In this document: positions 17,734 through 25,644 of the stretch, piece by piece
Layout: each line of letters starts with the position of its first letter
Numbering within the stretch: position 1 is the first letter of the stretch
NCBI RefSeq assembly: GCF_026343115.1
Contig: NZ_JAPEMC010000004.1
Span: 124,001 to 188,000 of the forward strand
Direction: 5' to 3'
DNA length: 64,000 nt
Origin: Streptomyces sp. NBC_00102
GTDB lineage: Bacteria > Actinomycetota > Actinomycetes > Streptomycetales > Streptomycetaceae
Position numbers and translations under genes: made by a program
Notes under the pieces: generated by a model
Told to the model about the DNA's origin: nothing
The model's database searches: none
The model's input: the letters and a program-made list of their open reading frames with translations, nothing else

Positions 17734-18408
17734 ATGTCCTCCGAGCACGCAGGCGGTGCAGTCCGTGGAGACAGTGACGGGAGAGGCGCGGACGGGGACG
17801 CCGTACCGGGGGATCCGGGTGGCCTGGACGGTGAGAACACCGCCCTCGCCCTGAAGATCCTGGTCGCCGGAGGATTCGGTGTCGGCAAGACCACCCTGGT
17901 CGGTGCCGTCAGCGAGATCCGCCCGCTGCGCACCGAGGAGTTGCTCAGCGAGGCCGGGCAGACCGTCGACGACACCGAAGGCGTGGAGCGCAAGACCACG
18001 ACCACGGTCGCGATGGACTTCGGCAGGATCACCATCCGCTCCGGGCTCTCCCTCTACCTGTTCGGGACGCCGGGACAGGACCGCTTCTGGTTCCTGTGGG
18101 ACGAACTGTCGCAAGGAGCTCTCGGGGCCGTCGTCCTCGCCGACACCCGGCGGCTGGAGGACTGCTTTCCCGCGGTCGACTACTTCGAACACCGGCGCAT
18201 CCCGTTCGTCGTCGCCGTCAACTGCTTCTCGGGATCCCGTTCCTACGAGGAGAAGGACGTGTCGCTCGCCCTCGATCTGGACCCCGGCACGCCGGTCGTC
18301 CTCTGCGACGCGCGCGACCGGGCCTCCGGCAAGGAGGTTCTGATCAGGATGGTCGAGTACGCCGGGCGGATGCACACCGCCCGGCTGCTCGACTCCGTGG
18401 GCCAGTAG
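17734..18408 (+). CDS. cvnD: Conservon small GTPase CvnD, separated from cvnABC
   Basis: This 224-residue protein is a Ras-like GTPase of the conservon type. After a 35-residue Gly/Asp-rich leader it has the P-loop GGFGVGKTT near residue 45, a switch region with TTTTVAMDFGRI, the G3 motif FGTPGQDRFWF, and a late VVAVNCFSG segment in place of a classic NKxD. CvnD proteins work with CvnA-C at the membrane. The gene is on the same strand as cvnABC but starts 3.26 kb downstream of cvnC. A perfect terminator, a leftward MarR gene and the MMPL gene lie between, so it must have its own promoter, probably in 17454-17733, or read-through from the MMPL gene. The ATG start has only a weak GAGAG upstream. 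Confidence 0.93.
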   Translation: MSSEHAGGAVRGDSDGRGADGDAVPGDPGGLDGENTALALKILVAGGFGVGKTTLVGAVSEIRPLRTEELLSEAGQTVDDTEGVERKTTTTVAMDFGRITIRSGLSLYLFGTPGQDRFWFLWDELSQGALGAVVLADTRRLEDCFPAVDYFEHRRIPFVVAVNCFSGSRSYEEKDVSLALDLDPGTPVVLCDARDRASGKEVLIRMVEYAGRMHTARLLDSVGQ

Positions 18409-18427
18409 CCCGTTCGCGGGCACGGGA

Positions 18428-18444
18428 CCCCGAGCCGCCCGGGG
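18428..18444. terminator. Weak hairpin between convergent cvnD and PPOX genes
   Basis: CCCCG and CGGGG pair around a seven-base loop, with a further GG/CC pair outside a single-base bulge. It is the best candidate in the 48-base gap but is short. Confidence 0.3.
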
Positions 18445-18456
18445 CCGCGCCGACCC

Positions 18457-18885
18457 TCAGTCGGCGATGTCGGCCATCGAGACCACCTTCTCGATCCGTA
18501 CCCGCACCAGCAGTTCGCCCGGTACCGCGTTGCGGCGGCCGTACTCCGCCGCCGCGTCCGCACCCATGTACCGGGCCGCGATCCGGGTCGCCCAGGTCAG
18601 CAGTTCGTCGGGGTCCTCGCTGAGCGCGGCCCGCCCCTGGACGACGGCGAACGAGAACGGCGGCCTGTCGTCGTCCACACACAACGCCACCCGCCCGTCC
18701 CGCGCGAGGTTGCGTCCCTTCACCGTGTCCCTGCCGGTGTTGAAGACCAGATCCTGCCCGTCCAGCAGGAACCAGACGGGCGCGATGTGGGGGCTCCCGT
18801 CGGCCCGCACGGTGGACAGCTTGCCGGTGCGGGTCCCCGCGGAGAGGAACGTCCGCCACTCTTCCTCTGTCATGTGGTGTGCCAT
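18457..18885 (-). CDS. PPOX-class F420-dependent oxidoreductase
   Basis: This 142-residue protein is a split-barrel flavin/deazaflavin-binding protein of the pyridoxamine-phosphate-oxidase-like class. Characteristic segments are GKLSTVRADGSPHIAPVWF (residues 21-39), TGRDTVKGRNLARDGRVAL and VRIEKVVSMADI. Members that match this pattern in Streptomyces and mycobacteria use cofactor F420 and reduce small molecules such as quinones or biliverdin; the substrate is unknown. ATG is the likely start; the sequence just upstream is not a strong ribosome site. It is convergent with cvnD and divergent from a second roadblock gene, so it is transcribed alone. Confidence 0.85.
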   Translation of the reverse strand: MAHHMTEEEWRTFLSAGTRTGKLSTVRADGSPHIAPVWFLLDGQDLVFNTGRDTVKGRNLARDGRVALCVDDDRPPFSFAVVQGRAALSEDPDELLTWATRIAARYMGADAAAEYGRRNAVPGELLVRVRIEKVVSMADIAD

Positions 18886-19022
18886 GGGCCCATCCTGCGC
18901 CGTCGGCGCGCGAGTGGCGCGAAGCGACGCCCCGGAATCGGAGGGCCGCTTGCCCGCATGGGAGGTGTGCGCGAGGCTTACGCGAAGAGGGGTACGGGGC
19001 AGTGGTGACGGGGAGGGTACGC

Positions 19023-19427
19023 ATGGCGTTGGACCGGGGACTTGACTGGCTTCTCGACGATCTCACCAGCAGGGTTGAGCACATACAGCACGCCTTGGTG
19101 CTCTCGAACGACGGACTGGTGACAGGAGCCAGCGCGGGGCTCGTCCGGGAGGACGCGGAGCACCTGGCGGCCGTATCCTCCGGGCTGCACAGCCTGGCAC
19201 GCGGCTCGGGAAGACACTTCAAAGCGGGCAGAGCACGCCAGACGATGGTCGAGTTCGACGAGGCACTGCTGTTCGTCACCGCAGCCGGGGACGGGAGCTG
19301 CCTGTGCGTGCTCACCGCCGCGGAAGCCGATGTCGGTCACGTGGCGTACGAGATGACTCTGCTGGTCAACCGGGTCGGCGAACACCTCGGGGTGGCCGTC
19401 CGGCAGGAGGACACCTACCCCTTCTGA
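19023..19427 (+). CDS. Second roadblock/LC7 protein (CvnB paralogue)
   Basis: This 134-residue protein is a roadblock/LC7 domain: GLDWLLDDLTSRVEH at the start, HALVLSNDGLVTGAS, REDAEHLAAVSSG, RQTMVEFDE and VAYEMTLLVNRVGEHL. By hand alignment it is about 70% identical over 118 residues to CvnB at 13529-13963, so the two come from a duplication. It has no kinase, DUF742 or GTPase gene of its own beside it. It could serve the separated CvnD, the flanking SpoIIE phosphatase or the CvnA complex (inference). The ATG start is preceded by GGGAGGG with a five-base gap; in-frame GTG codons just upstream are less well placed. Confidence 0.9.
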   Translation: MALDRGLDWLLDDLTSRVEHIQHALVLSNDGLVTGASAGLVREDAEHLAAVSSGLHSLARGSGRHFKAGRARQTMVEFDEALLFVTAAGDGSCLCVLTAAEADVGHVAYEMTLLVNRVGEHLGVAVRQEDTYPF

Positions 19428-19450
19428 ACGGTCGCGGCAGGTGTCCCGCC

Positions 19451-19477
19451 GAGCCGCCGGGACGCCCCCGGCGGCTC
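19451..19477. terminator. Hairpin between roadblock and SpoIIE genes
   Basis: GAGCCGCCGGG and CCCGGCGGCTC form a perfect 11-base stem with a five-base loop 23 bases after the roadblock stop. The flanking genes converge, so it may work in both directions. Confidence 0.65.
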
Positions 19478-19615
19478 ACCGTCCGCCGGCCCCGCGGACG
19501 GTCCGTACCGCGAACAGCACGGCGGCCCCCGGACCGAGCGCTTCGAGCCATTTTCTGTCGCCCGGCAGGGGCGGAATTCCCACGGACGACTGCCTGCCCG
19601 CCAGATTCCGACCCC

Positions 19616-21763
19616 TCAGACGCGGGCGTCGCCTTCAGCCTCCTGCCCCTCCGGGCCGGCGGCGGGCGGTTCGGATGGGCCGATGTCGCACCACACGGCC
19701 TTCCCCTCGCCCCGGGGCTCGATGCCCCACCTGAGGGCGACGGCGTCCAGCAGCAGGAGCCCGCGTCCCGAGGTCGAGGTCTCACCGGGAGAGCGCCTGC
19801 GCGGCCATACACTGGAGCGGTCCTGGACCGAGAGGCGTATCCGGCGCACCGGTTCGGGAAGCACCTCCATCGTGAGCACCGCGCCTCCCTCCGTGTGCAG
19901 CAGCACATTGACCAGGAGCTCCCCGGTGACGAGTTCGGCGTCGTCGGCGAATTCCTCCATGTCCCAGTCGGTCAGCGCCTGCCGGACGATCGAGCGGGCG
20001 TCCGAGAGGCCCTCGGGATCGGCCTGGTGGATGTACTGGTGCAGCCTGGGCGCCAGCGTGGACCCCACGCCCGGACTGCGCCGGAGCACCAGCAGAGCGA
20101 CGTCGTCGCCCGATCCCCAGCGCTCCCACAGCCGTTCGGAGAGATGGTCGGCGAGCGCCTCGGCCCCGGGCGGCCCGGTCCGTACCTCCTGAGCCAGCGC
20201 CGCGAGCCCGGTGTCGATGTCGGCCCCCGGCTCCTCGACCAGGCCGTCGCTGAAGAGCACGAGCGTCTCGCCCGGCACGAGGTCGAGACGGGTCTCGGGA
20301 AACTCCTCGTACTCGAAGTACGTCGAGATGCCGAGCGGGAGACCGCCCCTGACCTGGGGGCTGCGGACCCGCCCGTCGGCGTGCCGGATGAGCGGCTCGA
20401 AGTGGCCCGCGCGAGCCACGCGCAGGGCGCCCGAGCCCAGATCGACCTGCGCGTAGGTGCAGGTCGCGAAGCGGTCGGTGTCCAGCTCCGCGAGGAAACG
20501 CGAAGCTCTGGCGAGTACGGTCGCCGGCGGGTGCCCCTCGGCGGCGTAGGCGCGCAGGGCGATCCTGAGCTGTCCCATGATCGCCGCCGCGTGCGTGTCG
20601 TGTCCCTGTACGTCGCCCACCACCAGGCCGTACCGGCCGTTGGGCAGTGCGATCATGTCGTACCAGTCGCCGCCGACCTGGCGCCCGGTCCGCGCGGCGT
20701 GGTAGCGCACCGCGATCTCGCCGCCCTCGACGCTCTGGATCCGCCGGGGCAGCATCGCCGCCTGGAGCCCGGTCGCGAACTCGCGCTCCTCGTCGAAGAG
20801 CATCGCCCGTTGCAGGCTCTGCGCGAGGATGGCGGCGAGGCCCAGGCAGAGAATCCGTTCGTCCGCGTTGAACGACATCGGTCTGCCGTAGAACATCGCC
20901 AGCCCGCCCAGTGAACGCGACTGGGCGACGAGCGGCAGATAGGCGGCGGACGAGAAGCCCAGCAGGTCCACGTGGGACTCCAGCACCGGATAGCGCCGGA
21001 CCAGATCGTCGGGTGAGGTGATGAACCGGGGACGACCGCTGAGGATGGTGTCGACCAGCGGCAGCTTCCGCCGGAGATCGCCGGAGCCCAGTCCGTCGAA
21101 CGCCTCCAGCGTCTGCCCGCTCACCGCGACGACGTTCAGCGACTCGTTCTTCACCAGCCCGAGCGTCACCCCGTCCGAACCCAGCCTCGCCGTCCCCCCC
21201 GGCCCGCTCAGCGCCGCCGTGACGTCGTCCACGGACGCGGCACGCGACATGGCACTGGTCGTCCGCTCGACGATGCTCGTCTGGCGCTGGCGGCGCTTCT
21301 CCAGTTCCAGAACGAAATCCGAGTGCGTGACCTCCGCCGTCGCGTCCCGCACCACTCCGACGATGCGATGGGCCCTGCCGTCGGGGAGGCGCAGGATGCG
21401 CGCCTGAGCGTGTGTCCACTGGACCTCCCCGCCCGGCAGCGGCACCTGGAAGTGCACGCTGTAAGAATTGGCTCCACTGGTGACGGCCTCGTCGACCGAC
21501 AGGTTGAGGCGCTCACGCTCGGCGGGTTCCAGAAGGTCCACCAAAGTCCCGGGCCTGCTGGCGTCGAACGTCGCGGGATCCACGCCGAAAACCATCAGCC
21601 CGGCGTCGTCCACGTTCATGGTCCGGGTCTCCAGGTCCCAGTCGAAACTCCCGGTCCGGTTCATCGCCAGCCGTTGGACCGTGTCGATCCCACTGTCGTG
21701 GGCCGAGGCGTCTGGACGCGGGGGCGCGGACGCGCGTTCCGCGGACTCTGTCTGGTCGGTCAT
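19616..21763 (-). CDS. PAS-GAF-SpoIIE phosphatase-ATPase signalling protein
   Basis: This 715-residue cytoplasmic regulator has four modules. A PAS domain (about 30-150, GSFDWDLETRTM and VQWTHAQARIL) is followed by a GAF domain (about 165-320). Next is a SpoIIE/PP2C serine phosphatase domain (about 350-565, with QVGGDWYDMIAL, GDVQGHDTHAAA, LVLFSDGLVEEPG and GSGDDVALLVL, which carry the metal-binding aspartates). Last is a C-terminal HATPase_c_2 anti-sigma-like domain (about 590-700, VTGELLVNVLLHTEGG and GRGLLLLDAVALRWG). Such proteins both phosphorylate and dephosphorylate anti-anti-sigma factors, with input sensed by PAS/GAF. No sigma or anti-sigma gene is nearby, so targets are elsewhere. 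The ATG has CCGGAG five bases upstream. It closes the signalling island that begins with the MHYT gene. Confidence 0.94.
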   Translation of the reverse strand: MTDQTESAERASAPPRPDASAHDSGIDTVQRLAMNRTGSFDWDLETRTMNVDDAGLMVFGVDPATFDASRPGTLVDLLEPAERERLNLSVDEAVTSGANSYSVHFQVPLPGGEVQWTHAQARILRLPDGRAHRIVGVVRDATAEVTHSDFVLELEKRRQRQTSIVERTTSAMSRAASVDDVTAALSGPGGTARLGSDGVTLGLVKNESLNVVAVSGQTLEAFDGLGSGDLRRKLPLVDTILSGRPRFITSPDDLVRRYPVLESHVDLLGFSSAAYLPLVAQSRSLGGLAMFYGRPMSFNADERILCLGLAAILAQSLQRAMLFDEEREFATGLQAAMLPRRIQSVEGGEIAVRYHAARTGRQVGGDWYDMIALPNGRYGLVVGDVQGHDTHAAAIMGQLRIALRAYAAEGHPPATVLARASRFLAELDTDRFATCTYAQVDLGSGALRVARAGHFEPLIRHADGRVRSPQVRGGLPLGISTYFEYEEFPETRLDLVPGETLVLFSDGLVEEPGADIDTGLAALAQEVRTGPPGAEALADHLSERLWERWGSGDDVALLVLRRSPGVGSTLAPRLHQYIHQADPEGLSDARSIVRQALTDWDMEEFADDAELVTGELLVNVLLHTEGGAVLTMEVLPEPVRRIRLSVQDRSSVWPRRRSPGETSTSGRGLLLLDAVALRWGIEPRGEGKAVWCDIGPSEPPAAGPEGQEAEGDARV

Positions 21764-21988
21764 TGCGGCTCCGGAGGTCGTCCGGCGGCGGGCCCGACGG
21801 GCTGCGGGGAAAGACCCTGGTCGTCCAATTGTCGAGCCGGTCCGGCGGGAGTGCCAGAGATGCTGGTGAGCCCACCCGGGAGGGGCGACGCCCCCCGCGC
21901 GGGCGGAACCGGGCGGCGGCGCAGAATGGCGGGACTCCGTCGCCCGCACCCGCGGGCGCCGCCGCGGAACCCGTACCGGAGCGCATCC

Positions 21989-23068
21989 ATGAACGACGAC
22001 GCCCCCGTCCTCCCCGTCCTCCTGCGCGACGACGGCCACGTCCGCCACATCACCCTGAACAGGCCGCGGGTACTGAACGCCCTCGACCACGCCTCGGTGC
22101 GCGCCCTCGACGCGGCGCTCGCGGCGGCGGGGCGCGACGACGCCGTCACGGCGGTGGTGATCTCGGGCGCCGGTGCGCGCGGTCTGTGCGCGGGCGGCGA
22201 CATCCGTGCCCTGCACGACGACGCCAGGGCCGGCGGCAGCGCGTCCCTGGACTTCTGGCGCGACGAGTACCGTCTCAACGCGCGGATCCACCGGTTCCCC
22301 AAGCCGTACGTCGCCTACATGGACGGCATCGTGATGGGCGGCGGAGTCGGCATCTCGGCGCACGGGAGCGTACGCGTCGTCACCGAGCGCTCACGGGTCG
22401 CGATGCCGGAGACCGCCATCGGCTTCGTGCCGGACGTCGGCGGGCTCCACCTGCTGTCGCGGGCCCCCGGCGAGCTGGGAACCCACCTCGCGCTCACCGG
22501 CCGGTCCGTCGGCGCCGCGGACGCACTGCTGTGCGGCCTCGCCGACCACCACGTCCGCTCGGGGGACCTCCCGGCTCTCACGGCCGCGCTCTCCGGGTGT
22601 GGGACCCCCGCCGACATCACGCGCACGGTCCGGAGCCACGCCACCGACGCGGGGGCCGGGGAACTCGACGCCGCGCGCGGCTGGATCGACACCTGCTACA
22701 CCGCCGACACCGTCGGCGGGATCGTGGACCGGCTCCGCGACCATGGGGCCCCCGCCGCGAAGGAGACCGCCGACACGCTTCTCACGCTGTCACCCACCGC
22801 ACTCGCGGTCACCCTGGCCGCAGTTCGCCGGGCGCGGGCGGCGGGCAGTCTGGAGGAGTCGCTCGACCAGGACTTCCGTGTCTCCTCCCGCGCCTTCGCG
22901 CACCCCGACTTCGTCGAGGGCGTGCGCGCCAGGATCGTGGACAAGGACTACGCGCCCCGCTGGGCGCCGCCGCGTATCGAGGACGTCCGCGAGAGCGAGG
23001 TGGCCCGGTACTTCGCTCCGCTCGGCGCGGAGGAACTCGGGCTGGCGCCCGCCCCCGGCGACGGGTGA
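21989..23068 (+). CDS. Enoyl-CoA hydratase/isomerase family, 3-hydroxyisobutyryl-CoA hydrolase type
   Basis: This 359-residue crotonase-fold protein has the longer form typical of 3-hydroxyisobutyryl-CoA hydrolases, which release 3-hydroxyisobutyrate in valine breakdown. The oxyanion-hole and active-site segments are visible: GLCAGGDIRAL near residue 66, MDGIVMGGGVGISAHG near 110, and AMPETAIGFVPDVGG near 136, where the Glu and Asp are catalytic in this group. The C-terminal half has the SLEESLDQDFRVSSRA and FVEGVRARIVDKDY segments of the family. The ATG start has CGGAG about seven bases upstream. Close relatives annotated as enoyl-CoA hydratase differ mainly in these residues, so hydrolase is preferred over hydratase. 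Confidence 0.88.
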   Translation: MNDDAPVLPVLLRDDGHVRHITLNRPRVLNALDHASVRALDAALAAAGRDDAVTAVVISGAGARGLCAGGDIRALHDDARAGGSASLDFWRDEYRLNARIHRFPKPYVAYMDGIVMGGGVGISAHGSVRVVTERSRVAMPETAIGFVPDVGGLHLLSRAPGELGTHLALTGRSVGAADALLCGLADHHVRSGDLPALTAALSGCGTPADITRTVRSHATDAGAGELDAARGWIDTCYTADTVGGIVDRLRDHGAPAAKETADTLLTLSPTALAVTLAAVRRARAAGSLEESLDQDFRVSSRAFAHPDFVEGVRARIVDKDYAPRWAPPRIEDVRESEVARYFAPLGAEELGLAPAPGDG

Positions 23069-23108
23069 CCCGGGCTGACCCGCGTGACGCGCACCGGAGC
23101 GGCACGGC

Positions 23109-23336
23109 TCACCGGCTGCTCGCCGACATGCTCGGCCGCAGCGCCCGGACGAGAGCGAAGAGCCGCTCCTCGTTCCCGGAGAGATCGGCGTCCCGCAGAG
23201 CCAGGTCCGCCTCCTCCATCGGGGCAGTGAGCAGCGGAAGGTACAGCGGAGCTTCCTGCGGCTCGGTGAGTGCGGCCCGGGTGGCCTCCAGCAGCCTGAC
23301 GTAAGCCTGGGCCGCGGCGAGCTCGTCCTTCTCCAT
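23109..23336 (-). CDS. Small helical protein of unknown function
   Basis: This 75-residue protein is predicted to be mostly alpha-helical (KDELAAAQAYVRLLEATRAAL at the N-terminus, split here into two helices, and ERLFALVRALRPS near the end), acidic and soluble. I do not recognise the family. AGGAG lies eight bases upstream of the ATG, and codon use matches its neighbours, supporting a real gene. It is the last gene of a leftward group with the uncharacterised gene at 23431-23925, with about 94 bases between them. Confidence 0.65.
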   Translation of the reverse strand: MEKDELAAAQAYVRLLEATRAALTEPQEAPLYLPLLTAPMEEADLALRDADLSGNEERLFALVRALRPSMSASSR

Positions 23337-23430
23337 CTCGGCTTCTCCTGGTCAGAGGTGTCGGACCATCAGCATCTCCCACGGGTCTGACATCGGCGGG
23401 CAACCGGCCTCGCCACGACACCGACCCCAG

Positions 23431-23925
23431 TCACCTGCCGACCGCCTGCCGGAGGCCGGCCGGCGGCTCCACCTCCAGGAACCTGCGCCGCCGCGGTCCC
23501 CGGTAGAGCAGGGCCGTCCAGCCCAGTCGGCGCAGGACACCCGCGCACCGGGTGAGCGACGCTTCCTCGTCCGTGGAGGCGCCGCTGCCCGGCGGGCCCA
23601 CCCACTCCACGCGGACCGTGCCGGGGGCCGGGCCCACGTGGACCCGATACCCCGCCGAGGCCCGCCGGCCCGAGGCGTCCACGGCCGACGGTCCGACACC
23701 GGCCGCCTCCAGCGCCAGCGCCACAGCGCGCACGGGTCGCAGGACTTCCCAGGCGGCGGGTACCGACTCCGGGGCGGGATGCTCCGGGTTGGTCACGCGC
23801 CGGATCTGCAGCAGACCCGCGTGGGCGGTGGCCACCGCGGCGGCGCGTGCCGCCACCGCGGTCGCCGCGAGGGCCAGCCCGTCCCCGGTCGCCGGTTCAA
23901 AGCCCGTCTCCTCAGCGTCCGGCAT
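23431..23925 (-). CDS. Uncharacterised protein
   Basis: This 164-residue protein has no recognised family. The N-terminal half is Ala-rich and helical (LALAATAVAARAAAVATAHA); the C-terminal half has beta-strand-like segments (GYRVHVGPAPGTVRVEWVG) and a basic patch RGPRRRRFLEVEPP. No signal peptide or membrane span is convincing. Two upstream ATG codons (at 23970 and 23961) exist because of a 16-base tandem duplication; the ATG at 23925 is chosen because GGAGG lies upstream and the extra residues have no protein-like character, but the start is uncertain. Confidence 0.6.
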   Translation of the reverse strand: MPDAEETGFEPATGDGLALAATAVAARAAAVATAHAGLLQIRRVTNPEHPAPESVPAAWEVLRPVRAVALALEAAGVGPSAVDASGRRASAGYRVHVGPAPGTVRVEWVGPPGSGASTDEEASLTRCAGVLRRLGWTALLYRGPRRRRFLEVEPPAGLRQAVGR

Positions 23926-23951
23926 ACCTCGCCCGACCTCCGTGGCCCCGC

Positions 23952-23992
23952 CATCCCTCATGCGCGACATCCCTCATGCGCGACATCCCTCA
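23952..23992. repeat. 16-base tandem repeat, 2.6 copies
   Basis: The unit CATCCCTCATGCGCGA is repeated exactly, followed by nine bases of a third copy. On the opposite strand each unit supplies a GAGGG and an ATG, so the duplication multiplies possible start sites for the leftward gene ending at 23431. Confidence 0.9.
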
Positions 23993-24056
23993 CCCGTGCC
24001 GAAGTCCCTTTTCCGGTACGGCCAGTGTGCCGCGACCCACTGACAGCGGCACCGGC

Positions 24057-24093
24057 CCCGACGCGCCGCCGGCCGGCCCGGCGGCGCGTCGGG
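24057..24093 (-). terminator. Stem-loop downstream of the GlcD-like gene
   Basis: CCCGACGCGCCGCC and its complement make a perfect 14-base stem with a nine-base loop, starting eight bases after the stop codon of the leftward FAD oxidase gene. Confidence 0.7.
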
Positions 24094-24100
24094 ACGTGGT

Positions 24101-25483
24101 TCAGGCCCCCGGGAGCCCGGTGGACAGCACCTTGCCGGGGTTGAGGATGCCGTGCGGGTCCAGGGCGGACTTCACGGCCCGGTGCATGGCGAGCACGGCC
24201 GGACCCAGCTCTCTGCTCATTCCGCCCATCTTCAGCAGGCCCACGCCGTGTTCACCCGTCACCGTGCCGCCGAGCGCGATCGCGTCGTCCAGGATGTCCT
24301 CGAACGCCGACTGGGCCCGTCCCCGGGCGGCTTCGTCCCCGGGCGGAGTGATGATCAGCGGATGGAGGTTGCCGTCGCCCGCGTGCGCGATGTTGGCCAC
24401 CAGGATGTCGTGCCGGGCGGCCGTACGCTCGATCCTCGCCAGCATCTCCGGCACCGCGGTCCTGGGGACGCACACGTCCTCGGTGAGCACCGGGCCCAGG
24501 CGTTCGAGCGCCGGGTAGGCGAGCCGCCGTGCCTCGAAGAGCGCGTCGGCCTCCTGCTGGTCGGTGGAGACGGCGGCCCAGGTCGCCCCGGCCCGCTCGA
24601 AGCACTCCCGTACGAGTTCCGCCTCCGCGTCCCCCTCGGCTCCCGGGGTGTCGACCCTGCCCAGCAGTACGACCTCGGCGTCGGCGGAAAGCCCCATGTT
24701 CTTCCAGGCGTCGACGGCGGCGAGACAGTGGCGGTCGACGAGTTCCAGGGCAGAGGGGATGACGCCCGAGGCGGTGACGGCACTCACCGCCTCGCCCGCA
24801 GTCACCACCGAGGGGAAGTACCCGGCGACGGTCCGCTCGGCGGGCCGCCGGGGCCTGAGCCGCACGGTGATCTCGGTGATGACGCCGAGCGTGCCCTCGG
24901 AGCCGACCATCAGCCCGGCCAGGTCGTACCCCGCGACCCCCTTGGCGGTGCTGCGCCCCAGCCGGACCGTTTCGCCGAGTCCGTTGACGACCTCCAGGCC
25001 GAGTACGTAGTCGCGGGTCACGCCGTACTTCACGCAGCACATGCCACCGGCGTTCGTCGCCACGTTCCCGCCGATGGTGGACCACGGGGAACTGGCGGGA
25101 TCGGGCGGATACCAGAGTCCGTGCTCCGCGCAGGCGGCCCGCAGGTCGTCGTTGACGACGCCCGGCTGCACGACCGCGAGCCGCTCGGCGGGGTCGATCC
25201 GCAGCACCGCGTTCATGTCCTCGAAGGAGAGCACGATCGCGCCGTCCACCGCGTTGGCCCCGCCCGAGAGCCCCGTACCGGCTCCGCGCGACACCAGCGG
25301 GATGCCGTGCTCGACGCAGTGGCGCACCACGGCGCGCACCTCGGCGGTGTTCTGCGGCCGCACCACCGCCCGGGGCATCCCGTACGGAGCCCACTCGGCC
25401 TCGTCGTGCTGATAGCGGGCCAGATCCGCGGGGCCCGTGAGCACCCGTCGGGCCGGGATGCTGTCGACCGGTGCGTTCGTCAT
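24101..25483 (-). CDS. FAD-linked oxidase, glycolate oxidase GlcD / D-lactate dehydrogenase type
   Basis: This 460-residue flavoprotein has an N-terminal PCMH-type FAD-binding domain, with the pyrophosphate loop SRGAGTGLSGGANAVDGA near residue 75 and the segment STIGGNVATNAGGMCCVKYG. It also has a C-terminal FAD-oxidase domain with the conserved NIAHAGDGNLHPLI near residue 375 and GTVTGEHGVGLLKM near 410. Enzymes of this class oxidise 2-hydroxy acids such as glycolate, D-lactate or D-2-hydroxyglutarate. No GlcE or GlcF iron-sulfur partner is encoded nearby, so it probably acts alone. AGGAGG lies upstream of the ATG at 25483 with a somewhat long gap of 11 bases; an upstream ATG at 25519 has no ribosome site. 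A stem-loop ends the transcript. Confidence 0.9.
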   Translation of the reverse strand: MTNAPVDSIPARRVLTGPADLARYQHDEAEWAPYGMPRAVVRPQNTAEVRAVVRHCVEHGIPLVSRGAGTGLSGGANAVDGAIVLSFEDMNAVLRIDPAERLAVVQPGVVNDDLRAACAEHGLWYPPDPASSPWSTIGGNVATNAGGMCCVKYGVTRDYVLGLEVVNGLGETVRLGRSTAKGVAGYDLAGLMVGSEGTLGVITEITVRLRPRRPAERTVAGYFPSVVTAGEAVSAVTASGVIPSALELVDRHCLAAVDAWKNMGLSADAEVVLLGRVDTPGAEGDAEAELVRECFERAGATWAAVSTDQQEADALFEARRLAYPALERLGPVLTEDVCVPRTAVPEMLARIERTAARHDILVANIAHAGDGNLHPLIITPPGDEAARGRAQSAFEDILDDAIALGGTVTGEHGVGLLKMGGMSRELGPAVLAMHRAVKSALDPHGILNPGKVLSTGLPGA

Positions 25484-25644
25484 GCCGATGGCCACCTCCT
25501 GCAACGATGTATGTGCCATCCATCATGGCGCGCGCCGGTCGGGGGCTCGGAGGCGGGCCGCCGGAAAATCGGGTGACCGCACAAGACTCCCTGGGCAGGC
25601 TCCAGGCTCCATCGCTCCGCAGGGAACGCAGAGGTACCGCGAAC

